In this document: positions 1 to 6,025 of the stretch, one piece after another
Layout of the letters: every line of letters starts with the position of its first letter
Numbering within the stretch: the stretch's first letter is position 1
Translations under genes and position numbers: made by a program
Notes under the pieces: model-generated
The model's database searches: none
What the model saw: the letters and a program-made list of their open reading frames with translations, nothing else
What the model was told of the DNA's origin: nothing
Origin: an uncultured Bacteroidales bacterium
GTDB taxonomy: Bacteria > Bacteroidota > Bacteroidia > Bacteroidales > UBA932
DNA: 19,906 nucleotides
Direction: 5' to 3'
Assembly (NCBI GenBank): GCA_937900465.1
Contig: CALCEJ010000088.1
Span: 1 to 19,906 of the forward strand

Positions 1-207
1 TAAAAAAAAAGTTTATATGTTTGATGGTGCCTTTCGGAATGTCGTGTGGGTGAATAAATGTTTTTAAATCAGGTGCCTGACACTATGTTGACGTGTGACT
101 TGTATGTGAAAAAATGACAAAAGACCTACCGACGGGGGTTTTTGACTCTCTTGCGATATATTGATAAACAATAAACAATATAAATATTTAACTAATTTTT
201 TTACGTT

Positions 208-846
208 ATGAAAAAGCTGTTATCAATTTCCCTGCTCATTGTGGCACTGTGTGTGCCGCGTGCAGTGCGTGCGCAGTTGCTCGAGGACTATACCTTCAGC
301 ACTGGCACCGACGCCACCAAGTGGGTCACCCTCAGCAGTTCGGCCACAGCCCTGACGTCGATCTACGACGACGATGAGACGAGCGGTGTGCTGAACATCG
401 TGATTGATGAGCGCATGAAGACGTCGGGCTATACGCTGACGCCTACGCTGAATGCCAGCACCCGCGGCGGTGGCGGCAGCCTGTTTGGCATGATGCAGCA
501 GGGCAGGCTGACGCTTTCCGTAAATGCAGGCACGGGATGGCGGCGAAACCCCAAGATGAATTACAGCCAAAGCCGGGAAACGTTTGATGAAGCGGAGTTG
601 CATTCGAGAGCGTCGTTGATGCCCTTGAGCTTGGGTGCGAAACCGCCTTCGTCGCCAACAGCCGTGGAGAGGCCGCGGCCCTTGAGAACCTTCTGCAGAG
701 CGTGGAAAACTTCTGCGCCGATGCGGACAGCCTCAGCTTCGCTGCTCGCGCCCACAGGACGGATCATGAACTCCTGGAAAGCGATGGGGGCGTCGGAATG
801 GGCACCGCCGTTGATGATATTCATCATAGGGACGGGAAGCACATAG
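208..846 (+). CDS. N-terminal part of a secreted protein, chimeric after about 603
   Basis: The reading frame starts with a clear signal peptide (MKKLLSISLLIVALCVPRAVRA, cut near AQ at residues 22-23) followed by a Thr/Ser/Asp-rich stretch beginning LLEDYTFSTGTDATKWVTL. This kind of opening is seen in large exported Bacteroidetes proteins, but I cannot assign a family. Only about residues 1-132 belong to this gene. From about base 603 the frame reads through the antisense strand of an enolase gene, so residues ~133-212 are not a natural protein. The upstream region 1-207 is AT-rich and ends in an A/T-rich leader before ATG, as expected for a real Bacteroidetes gene start. The gene is therefore a broken 5' fragment whose own 3' part is not in the window. 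The true product could be much longer. Confidence 0.5.
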   Translation: MKKLLSISLLIVALCVPRAVRAQLLEDYTFSTGTDATKWVTLSSSATALTSIYDDDETSGVLNIVIDERMKTSGYTLTPTLNASTRGGGGSLFGMMQQGRLTLSVNAGTGWRRNPKMNYSQSRETFDEAELHSRASLMPLSLGAKPPSSPTAVERPRPLRTFCRAWKTSAPMRTASASLLAPTGRIMNSWKAMGASEWAPPLMIFIIGTGST

Positions 847-1259
847 GTGTTGGTTCCGCCGATGTACCTGTAAAGGGGAATCTGGAGCTCAGCAGCGGCA
901 GCCTTTGCAACAGCGAGGGAAACGCCCAGGATTGCATTTGCGCCAAGGTTGGACTTGGTGGGGGTTCCGTCGAGCTCAATCATCGCCTTGTCGATAGCCC
1001 TCTGCTCGAGAGCGGACATTCCGATGATTGCGGGAGCGATCTTCTCGTTGATGTTTGCAACAGCCTTGAGAACGCCCTTGCCGCCGTAGCGCTTCTTGTC
1101 TCCGTCGCGAAGCTCGAGAGCTTCGTTTTCACCTGTGGAAGCACCTGAAGGAACAGCTGCTACACCTACAAAACCAGAGTCGAGAACGACCTCGGCCTCA
1201 ATGGTGGGATTGCCTCTTGAGTCGAGGATTTCCCTTCCCGTAACTTGAATAATCTGCAT
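561..1259 (-). CDS. eno: Enolase, truncated after about 218 residues
   Basis: Enolase (2-phosphoglycerate dehydratase) is a cytoplasmic glycolytic enzyme. The start at 1259 gives MQIIQVTGREILDSRGNPT, the canonical enolase N-terminus; an in-frame ATG at 1331 would add a non-homologous stretch that lies across the promoter. The N-terminal domain is present, with SGASTGENEALELRDGD, the catalytic-loop region GAHSDAPIAFQEFMI (in the position of the usual GGxHAxN-type loop) and VGDEGGFAPKLKGINDALE. After that Glu, near base 604, the protein stops resembling enolase and ends 14 residues later. The whole barrel with the metal-binding Asp/Glu residues and catalytic Lys is missing; complete enolases are ~420-430 residues. 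Since eno is normally essential and its promoter is intact here, a contig-end misjoin is more likely than a true pseudogene. Confidence 0.85.
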   Translation of the reverse strand: MQIIQVTGREILDSRGNPTIEAEVVLDSGFVGVAAVPSGASTGENEALELRDGDKKRYGGKGVLKAVANINEKIAPAIIGMSALEQRAIDKAMIELDGTPTKSNLGANAILGVSLAVAKAAAAELQIPLYRYIGGTNTYVLPVPMMNIINGGAHSDAPIAFQEFMIRPVGASSEAEAVRIGAEVFHALQKVLKGRGLSTAVGDEGGFAPKLKGINDALECNSASSNVSRLWL

Positions 1260-1300
1260 AATATTGGGTAAATTAAAGTTGTTTTGCCTTAAATAGCCCA

Positions 1301-1332
1301 CAAATTTAACAATTTCCCATCTATTTGGCAAA
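1301..1332 (-). promoter_or_regulatory. Bacteroidetes promoter for enolase
   Basis: On the minus strand TTTG (1332-1329) is followed after exactly 20 nt by TAAATTTG (1308-1301). This matches the Bacteroidetes primary-sigma consensus TTTG / N19-21 / TAnnTTTG. Transcription would begin about 35-40 nt before the enolase ATG at 1259. It supports the 1259 start over the upstream in-frame ATG at 1331. Confidence 0.7.
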
Positions 1333-1355
1333 AATTCAAACTGAATATTGGCCCA

Positions 1356-1628
1356 TCAGTGAATAATCCCAATCCGGATGGCTTCGCGGATCAGGCCCAC
1401 CGTCGTATCCACGTCAAATTTTGCGCGGATACGCTTGCGGTACCACTTGATGGTGGGTACGCTAAGACACATCAGGTCCGCAATCTCGGGATTCGTCTTG
1501 CCGTCAGCGACCAGCTCGATGATCCGGCGCTCTTTGGCTGAGAGGGAGGGGATTTTATTTGTCATCTGTTCCATCTTCTCGTGTTTTGACAATACAAATT
1601 TCGTCATTCCCATCCCGAAAATCACCAT
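1356..1628 (-). CDS. Orphan LuxR/NarL-type HTH DNA-binding protein
   Basis: A 90-residue protein made almost only of a LuxR-type C-terminal helix-turn-helix domain (residues ~28-85). SLSAKERRIIELVADGKTNPEIA is the scaffold and turn, and LSVPTIKWYRKRI is the recognition helix. There is no receiver, sensor, TPR or membrane segment, so any input must come by protein interaction or expression level. The N-terminal residues before ~20 are not conserved-looking; in-frame ATGs at 1607 and 1574 are possible starts, and 1574 (MEQMTNK) would give a 72-residue bare HTH. The recognition helix is nearly the same as that of the TPR-LuxR regulator at 3988-5199, which suggests common DNA targets. Palindromic repeats lie directly upstream (1625-1692), so autoregulation is likely but inferred. 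Confidence 0.75.
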   Translation of the reverse strand: MVIFGMGMTKFVLSKHEKMEQMTNKIPSLSAKERRIIELVADGKTNPEIADLMCLSVPTIKWYRKRIRAKFDVDTTVGLIREAIRIGIIH

Positions 1629-1692
1629 TCCAAAGGATAGAAATGGCTATCCTTCGGGATAGTTCTCCCCCGAAATCTATCCCTTGGGATGG
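1625..1692. promoter_or_regulatory. Cluster of three CTATCC-N4-GGATAG palindromes
   Basis: Three related 16-bp dyads lie between the divergent LuxR gene and the micro-ORF/fimbrillin pair. They are 1625-1640 (CCATTC-CAAA-GGATAG, left arm degenerate), 1647-1662 (CTATCC-TTCG-GGATAG, perfect arms) and 1677-1692 (CTATCC-CTTG-GGATGG, one arm mismatch). Starts are spaced 22 and 30 bp apart. A fourth perfect copy lies upstream of the TPR-LuxR gene at 3908-3923. Dyads of this size suit a dimeric LuxR-type HTH. That these are operators is inference. Confidence 0.6.
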
Positions 1693-1713
1693 TTTTTTTC
1701 TCGCCCATATTTG
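1684..1713 (+). promoter_or_regulatory. Possible promoter for the micro-ORF and fimbrillin pair
   Basis: TTGG (1684-1687) lies inside the third palindrome. CATATTTG (1706-1713) follows after 18 nt and matches the -7 consensus TAnnTTTG at all but its first base. An A-rich leader without a Shine-Dalgarno site leads to the ATG at 1767. The -33 element overlapping a palindrome suggests regulated use, but the spacing is at the short end and the call is tentative. Confidence 0.35.
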
Positions 1714-1766
1714 ATAATTTCGGCGGCGTTTTTCCCGAATTCTAACAACTAAACAATATAAACGCT

Positions 1767-1910
1767 ATGGAATTACCTAAAAAATGTGAGTACCTCACGC
1801 CGCAAGTCGAGGTGGTAAGGATTAATCTGGAAAAGGCTTTTCTGGATTCTTATAACAACAGCAGTATAGCAACTTCCTCGGAAAAGAGTGAAGTGGAGTG
1901 GGATTTCTAA
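1767..1910 (+). CDS. 47-aa micro-ORF preceding a fimbrillin-type lipoprotein
   Basis: ATG at 1767 to TAA at 1908-1910 encodes MELPKKCEYLTPQVEVVRIN followed by a Ser/Asn/Glu-rich tail ending EVEWDF. There is no signal peptide or membrane segment. Short proteins with a Y-x-x-P-x-(V/I)-E-V-(V/I) opening and an acidic or polar tail occur often in Bacteroidetes next to fimbrillin-like and lipoprotein genes; this is from memory, and they have no established function that I know of. The A-rich leader, the spacing of only 12 nt to the following MKK start at 1923 (3 nt to the alternative start at 1914), and the shared strand make an operon with the next gene likely. It might be a leader peptide or a small partner protein. 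It contains one Cys near the N-terminus. Confidence 0.65.
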   Translation: MELPKKCEYLTPQVEVVRINLEKAFLDSYNNSSIATSSEKSEVEWDF

Positions 1911-1922
1911 ATCTTGTATGCT

Positions 1923-3815
1923 ATGAAAAAGATTCATTTCTACCTACCGTTTTCCCTCGTTTGCTTATTGTTTTCCTGCGAGAAGGCTGAGGATAGAGAC
2001 ACGACAGATAAGGCTTCTGATGCTCCGGTGTTTTACGCAAAAGTTGAAGATGCCGTGACGAAAGCTGGATTCAATTACGACGAAGGCAACAAGATATACA
2101 CCCATTTCTGGAATGCCGGAGACCAGGTCGCCATCTTCCCGAAAGAAGGCATATACGACATTTACAGCATCAGTAACCCCTCAACCGGCCTACTTACACT
2201 GGAGACAGACAACACGGGAGAGCCAACTCTGACTTTTACCAAAAATTCTGCTGTTTATCCTGCATCATATATTGCTGCGGGTTCTAACAATTTGCCTAAC
2301 GCCCAAGTGGCCGTCTCCCTGCCACAAGACTCCCCTGAATTTGATGCAAGTTCTCCCATATATGGATTCGAGAATATCCTGCTGGGCACCGGAGATGATA
2401 ATGTACTTTCTTTTACAAGTGCAGTGGGATGGCTGAAAATCAGTTTAAAGGGTGACTTCGCGATAAAGAACATCAAAGTGCAGGGCAATAACAACGAGTC
2501 ACTGACCTACACATACAAGTATTATTCATTGCCGTATATGGGACTTGGCGGCGATTGGGGTCCCATAAAGTACCGAAATCTCAGATTCAAGTCACCTTAT
2601 CCTGTTTTGAGCACTGACTCTGTTACAGACTTTTATGTTGCCGTTATTCCCGATTATCCAAGGACGACCTTCAGTCAAGGCTGCACTTTAACCATTACCA
2701 AAAGCGATGACTCCCAAATAACGCTGATCAACAAGAGCTCGTTCTCTGTTGAAAAGAATATGGTCACGCCTCTTGCGGAGGTTAATGCCGATGTGGCCGC
2801 AATCCTGTCCGGAGCCACCAACCTTAGCGCTTCCGGGACGGCCAACTGTTATATTGTCAATTCAGCAGGCACCTATTTTTTCAAAGCCGTAAGAGGCAAC
2901 AGTAGCACATCTGTAGGATCTGTCGCATCTGCGGAAGTCATTTGGGAAACACAAAACACGACTTCATCCGTTTCTGCCGGATCCGTCATCAAAAGTGTCA
3001 CCACTACAGCTAACTATATCGCTTTCTCAACTGCAGACTCTTTCACCGAAGGCAACGCCCTGATAGCGGCAAAGGACGATGGCGGCAATATCCTCTACAG
3101 CTGGCATATCTGGTGCACGGATACTCCTGAGGATGTCACCGTCGAAAGCAATTCCGTAAGCAGCACCTTTATGGACCGTAATCTTGGCGCTATTTCCGCA
3201 GCAAAGGGCGATGGCTGGGCCACCTATGGTCTTTATTATCAGTGGGGCAGAAAGGATCCGTTCTATCATCCCGCATATACAGGATCGACATCCATTGCTT
3301 ATTCCTACGATACCACTGATGAAAACTGTACATCCTCATATGCAGATGCCCACCCGACAACGGCATTATACAGCTCTACCTCTACGGATTGGCTGAACCC
3401 TACCGATTATACCAGATGGCGCTACGATACTAAAACAGAATATGATCCCTGTCCCAGAGGTTACAGGGTATTTGCGACAAATTCCAACGATAGCGCTTCC
3501 GATGTTCTATATCAGTATATTATTTCCAATGGCACTACGGACGAACCTGCCGCCGGAAAGTATAAGACGACGGACGGTCAGTATGTGGAACTCTTCGTTG
3601 GAGATACCGAGGAAGGTGAAATGATTATTCCCTGTGCTGGAAGGCTCCTCCTCACGACTCCTTCATTCCAACCTAATCATTATATTTTCTGGCGTGGTTC
3701 TTATCCTTCATCGCCTTATAGATATAGATTCACCATCTATGATAGCGTTTATAGTAATTCAACTTTGCCACAATATACGGCTTATCCTGTCCGTTGTGTG
3801 AAGATCGCTGAATAG
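1923..3815 (+). CDS. Fimbrillin-like surface lipoprotein with C-terminal FISUMP-type domain
   Basis: The start at 1923 (MKKIHFYLPFSLVCLLFSC) gives a standard lipoprotein signal with lipobox LFSC and Cys19. An alternative start 9 nt upstream is possible. Residues ~25-290 look like a fimbrillin or Mfa-like N-terminal region: a TKAGF motif, GDQVAIFP, a sugar-free β-rich pattern and SYI/YTYKY strands. A linker repeat region follows. From about residue 415 to the end the pattern MDRNLGAIS, GLYYQWGRKDPF, YDPCPRGYRVF and final YPVRCVKIA matches the Fibrobacter succinogenes major paralogous domain type (TIGR02145-like). The product should be anchored in the outer membrane, probably surface exposed, as a pilus/tip or adhesion component. 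It follows the micro-ORF and ends at a strong terminator. I see no partner fimbria assembly genes in the window. Confidence 0.75.
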   Translation: MKKIHFYLPFSLVCLLFSCEKAEDRDTTDKASDAPVFYAKVEDAVTKAGFNYDEGNKIYTHFWNAGDQVAIFPKEGIYDIYSISNPSTGLLTLETDNTGEPTLTFTKNSAVYPASYIAAGSNNLPNAQVAVSLPQDSPEFDASSPIYGFENILLGTGDDNVLSFTSAVGWLKISLKGDFAIKNIKVQGNNNESLTYTYKYYSLPYMGLGGDWGPIKYRNLRFKSPYPVLSTDSVTDFYVAVIPDYPRTTFSQGCTLTITKSDDSQITLINKSSFSVEKNMVTPLAEVNADVAAILSGATNLSASGTANCYIVNSAGTYFFKAVRGNSSTSVGSVASAEVIWETQNTTSSVSAGSVIKSVTTTANYIAFSTADSFTEGNALIAAKDDGGNILYSWHIWCTDTPEDVTVESNSVSSTFMDRNLGAISAAKGDGWATYGLYYQWGRKDPFYHPAYTGSTSIAYSYDTTDENCTSSYADAHPTTALYSSTSTDWLNPTDYTRWRYDTKTEYDPCPRGYRVFATNSNDSASDVLYQYIISNGTTDEPAAGKYKTTDGQYVELFVGDTEEGEMIIPCAGRLLLTTPSFQPNHYIFWRGSYPSSPYRYRFTIYDSVYSNSTLPQYTAYPVRCVKIAE

Positions 3816-3838
3816 TCCATTTTAAAGAGAACATTGCC

Positions 3839-3875
3839 CCGGCCGGACATCCCGCGATGCCCGGCCGGATTTTTT
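3839..3875 (+). terminator. Rho-independent terminator after the fimbrillin-like gene
   Basis: Perfect 8-bp arms CCGGCCGG (3839-3846) and CCGGCCGG (3861-3868, self-complementary) enclose a 14-nt loop that can pair further (ACATC..GATGC). They are followed by ATTTTTT (3869-3875). It lies 24 nt after the stop codon. Confidence 0.85.
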
Positions 3876-3904
3876 ATAGAGGGACGGATTTTTTATAGAG
3901 GGAC
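3867..3904. repeat. 19-bp tandem direct repeat, two copies
   Basis: The unit GGATTTTTTATAGAGGGAC occurs at 3867-3885 and again, identical, at 3886-3904, then GGAC starts once more at 3905. The first copy includes the end of the terminator stem and its T-tract, so the duplication copied the terminator tail. It lies just before the palindrome at 3908. Confidence 0.9.
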
Positions 3905-3907
3905 GGA

Positions 3908-3923
3908 CTATCCCAAAGGATAG
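3908..3923. promoter_or_regulatory. CTATCC-CAAA-GGATAG palindrome upstream of the TPR-LuxR gene
   Basis: A perfect-arm 16-bp dyad of the same sequence family as the 1625-1692 cluster; its CAAA centre matches the first dyad of that cluster. It ends 64 nt before the proposed ATG at 3988 and 16 nt before a possible -33 TTGG, a suitable place for an activator. Use as a LuxR operator is inference. Confidence 0.6.
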
Positions 3924-3939
3924 ATATTGACAGGGCAGG

Positions 3940-3970
3940 TTGGCGAAAAAGGGGGGATTTTGTATCTTGC
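3940..3970 (+). promoter_or_regulatory. Possible promoter for the TPR-LuxR gene
   Basis: TTGG (3940-3943), 19 nt spacer, then TATCTTGC (3963-3970), which matches six of the eight positions of the TAnnTTTG form. The ATG at 3988 would then have a very short leader. It is weak on its own, consistent with a need for an activator at the adjacent palindrome. Confidence 0.35.
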
Positions 3971-3987
3971 GGAAGAATCCGAACGTT

Positions 3988-5199
3988 ATGAGAAAGATTG
4001 CCCTTACCCTCTTTGCCGCGCTCGTGAGCCTTCAGGCTCTCGCGTACAACGACCATCGCGGACACAATGTCGATTCCCTGGAACAGGCAGTCGCCGGATG
4101 GACGACGGAGCGGCTTATGCAGGCCGGTTATGATGAAAGCAGAGACCTGATCTACTCCTTCTACGAGCTGAGCCTCGCCTATCGGAACATCAACGGCGAA
4201 CGTTCCCAATACTTCGCGCGGAAGGAGTACCTGCTGGCCCGGCGGTGGAACTGGCTACGGAAAATGAGTGACGGGCTTGAAGGGATAGGCCTGTTTTTCT
4301 ACGGCAAGGAACAGTACGACAGCGCCCTGGTCTACTACAACCGCGCGCTGGAAGTTATCGACCGGATGGCCGCCGGGGAGTATCCGCCCCATAATGAGAG
4401 GCCCTATGAACCAAGTTCCATCGACGACTGCTACTCGAGCCTGTACGGAGCTATCGGCAACACGTACAATATGATGGGCGATATCCCGACGGCGATGGAA
4501 TACTACAAAAAGGCATGCGAAATCTTCGAACGGAACGGATGGAACGAGAGCTGCGCGGTGCTGTGGTACAACCTTGGCGAGACCTGGTTCGACGAGGGCG
4601 ACATCGGCGAGGCGGAGAAGAGCTACGGGAAGGCTGAGGCTTTCGGCCTTGCCGCACAGGACACCCTCCTCATCGCGCAGGCCTGGATGGGGATGGGAAA
4701 GGTATATCTGGAAAAAGGCGACACGCAGAAGGCGCTCGAACGCCTGATGGAAGCGGAAAAGTACTTCTCACAGCACAGAGACCAGGAATTCGTCAACAGG
4801 ATGGACACCCTTGAGCTGATAGGTCAGGCCCTTTCCCAGCAGAAGGACCTCTGGAGGAAGCTGGCCATAAGCGGAGGAACCATTATCCTGCTCCTTGTTG
4901 TCCTGACATTTGTGATCTTGCGGATGAGACGCCTTAACAAGCAGAAAGAAGGGGCCGATGTAGTCATCGAAGAAGCCCTCGGCGAAACGGAGCATAGCGA
5001 AGATGAACCGTTCCTCACTGACCGCGAGGAGCAGATCCTCCCCCTGATCGCCGCCGGCTATACCAGCCCGCAGATTGCGGACAAGGTGTGCCTCTCGCTC
5101 GCGACAATAAAGTGGTACCGCAAGAAGCTCCTTATAAAATTCGACGCGGTAAATACGGCGGAGCTGGTTTCAAAAGCGAAAGAGCAGGGTTTGATATAA
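3988..5199 (+). CDS. TPR-transmembrane-LuxR-type transcriptional regulator
   Basis: A 403-residue membrane-spanning regulator. The start at 3988 (MRKIALTLFAALVSLQALAYN) gives a clean signal sequence; the in-frame ATG at 3940 would put 16 unlikely residues before it. Residues ~20-285 contain tetratricopeptide-like helices (for example YYNRALEVI, AMEYYKKACEIF, LGETWFDEGDIGEAEKSYGKAEAF and LEKGDTQKALERLMEAEKYF) and should be periplasmic. Residues 292-311 (LAISGGTIILLLVVLTFVIL) form one membrane helix followed by a basic stop, RMRRLNKQK. Residues ~343-403 are a LuxR-type HTH, LTDREEQILPLIAAGYTSPQIA with recognition helix LSLATIKWYRKKL. Periplasmic TPR to cytoplasmic LuxR is a known Bacteroidetes architecture; the signal sensed is unknown. 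It probably regulates the fimbrillin-like module. Confidence 0.85.
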   Translation: MRKIALTLFAALVSLQALAYNDHRGHNVDSLEQAVAGWTTERLMQAGYDESRDLIYSFYELSLAYRNINGERSQYFARKEYLLARRWNWLRKMSDGLEGIGLFFYGKEQYDSALVYYNRALEVIDRMAAGEYPPHNERPYEPSSIDDCYSSLYGAIGNTYNMMGDIPTAMEYYKKACEIFERNGWNESCAVLWYNLGETWFDEGDIGEAEKSYGKAEAFGLAAQDTLLIAQAWMGMGKVYLEKGDTQKALERLMEAEKYFSQHRDQEFVNRMDTLELIGQALSQQKDLWRKLAISGGTIILLLVVLTFVILRMRRLNKQKEGADVVIEEALGETEHSEDEPFLTDREEQILPLIAAGYTSPQIADKVCLSLATIKWYRKKLLIKFDAVNTAELVSKAKEQGLI

Positions 5200-5201
5200 A
5201 A

Positions 5202-5226
5202 AAGGCGCCCCGCTCCGGAGCGCCTT
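5202..5226 (-). terminator. Terminator of the ribose-type operon, possibly bidirectional
   Basis: Arms AAGGCGC (5202-5208) and GCGCCTT (5220-5226) enclose an 11-nt loop with an extra CC/GG pairing. On the minus strand the stem is followed by a run of six T (complement of 5198-5203), so it fits termination of the nine-gene minus-strand operon. On the plus strand it directly follows the stop of the TPR-LuxR gene but has almost no T-tract. Confidence 0.75.
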
Positions 5227-5245
5227 GATAAGGTATTCAGAGGAA

Positions 5246-5992
5246 TTACTTATTGATAACTTCCCACTGATACTCGTAGACCTGGTCTACTTCGCCGTCA
5301 TAGTACTTGGTCACCTTGGTTACGAAACCGTCAGCGTCCTTCTCATACTCGTGAGTTGCAACGGACTCGCTTCCGTCCCAGGCTGCCTGGTCAAGAAGGT
5401 GCTTTGAAGGCTTTCCGCACATTCCGACTTCGAACATCCAGCGGTCGATACCGGCCTTGTCGGTAGCATCGGGGAAAATTCCTGCGACATTTTCATCGGC
5501 AAGGAAGGTCTGGATCTTGAACTGCTCCGCACCGTCGGAGAAACGGGACCACTTGACGAGGTCGCCGGCTTCCCAAACGGCGTTGCACTTCACGTCTCCG
5601 GACTTGTCAACCTTTATAAGATATCCGTCCTTGTCATAGGAGAGGTTACGGACATCGCCCCAGGTGTCCGTGAAGGTGCTGATGAAGCCGTTGTCTCCGA
5701 GGGTGATGGAAAGAGGGCTCTGCTCTTCACCTTCCTTGACATACTTCACGGTTGCGGTCTTGCCGTTCCAGGTGAAATCCCAGGTACGCTCGCCTTCGTT
5801 GCGGTTGATGTTGGTGAGCTTGCCGTCCTCGCCATAGGTGAAGGCGTACTTGTCCCACTCGTCGCCGCACATTGCAAGGCGCTTGACGATCTTGTTTTCT
5901 TCTTCCTTCTGATCACCACCATCCTTCTTGCAGGCGGTGAATGCAACTGCAACTGCGCTCAGCATTGCGATAGCATAAAGAACTTTTTTCAT
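5246..5992 (-). CDS. YD-repeat-like lipoprotein (DUF4595-like)
   Basis: A 248-residue lipoprotein with signal MKKVLYAIAMLSAVAVAFTAC and acceptor Cys21 followed by KKDGGDQKEEE, an acidic linker. The mature part repeats a short β-hairpin pattern with Tyr/Asp/Gly turns (YGEDGKLTNINR, LGDNGFISTFTD, YDKDGYLIKVDK, YEKDADGFVTKVTKYYDGE), as in RHS/YD-like and DUF4595-type Bacteroidetes lipoproteins. No catalytic motif is seen. It is the last gene of the operon, 33 nt after the esterase gene, the largest gap in the series; I found no convincing promoter in that gap. It may bind the substrate at the cell surface, but this is only a guess from its position. Family assignment is by pattern and could be wrong in detail. 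Confidence 0.6.
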   Translation of the reverse strand: MKKVLYAIAMLSAVAVAFTACKKDGGDQKEEENKIVKRLAMCGDEWDKYAFTYGEDGKLTNINRNEGERTWDFTWNGKTATVKYVKEGEEQSPLSITLGDNGFISTFTDTWGDVRNLSYDKDGYLIKVDKSGDVKCNAVWEAGDLVKWSRFSDGAEQFKIQTFLADENVAGIFPDATDKAGIDRWMFEVGMCGKPSKHLLDQAAWDGSESVATHEYEKDADGFVTKVTKYYDGEVDQVYEYQWEVINK

Positions 5993-6025
5993 TGCTTTGT
6001 GTTTTAAAGGGTTAATGTATAAGGA

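Noticed and set aside
1..207. Promoter or RNA gene in the AT-rich start of the window
   Set aside because: Several A/T-rich stretches are present but no TTTG-N19-21-TAnnTTTG pair or stable RNA structure that I could support.
1260..1331. N-terminal extension of enolase from the ATG at 1331
   Set aside because: It is not enolase-like and covers the TTTG-N20-TAAATTTG promoter; the canonical MQIIQVTGREILDSRGNP start at 1259 fits better.
1677..1700. Palindrome 1677-1692 followed by seven T as a rho-independent terminator
   Set aside because: No plus-strand gene ends upstream, the loop is very small, and sister palindromes without a T-tract lie beside it, so an operator explains it better. A terminator for antisense transcripts is not fully excluded.
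5993..6025. Separate promoter for the YD-repeat-like lipoprotein
   Set aside because: The 33-nt gap and the sequence just upstream show no convincing -7 element (TACATTAA is a poor match); read-through from the operon is simpler.
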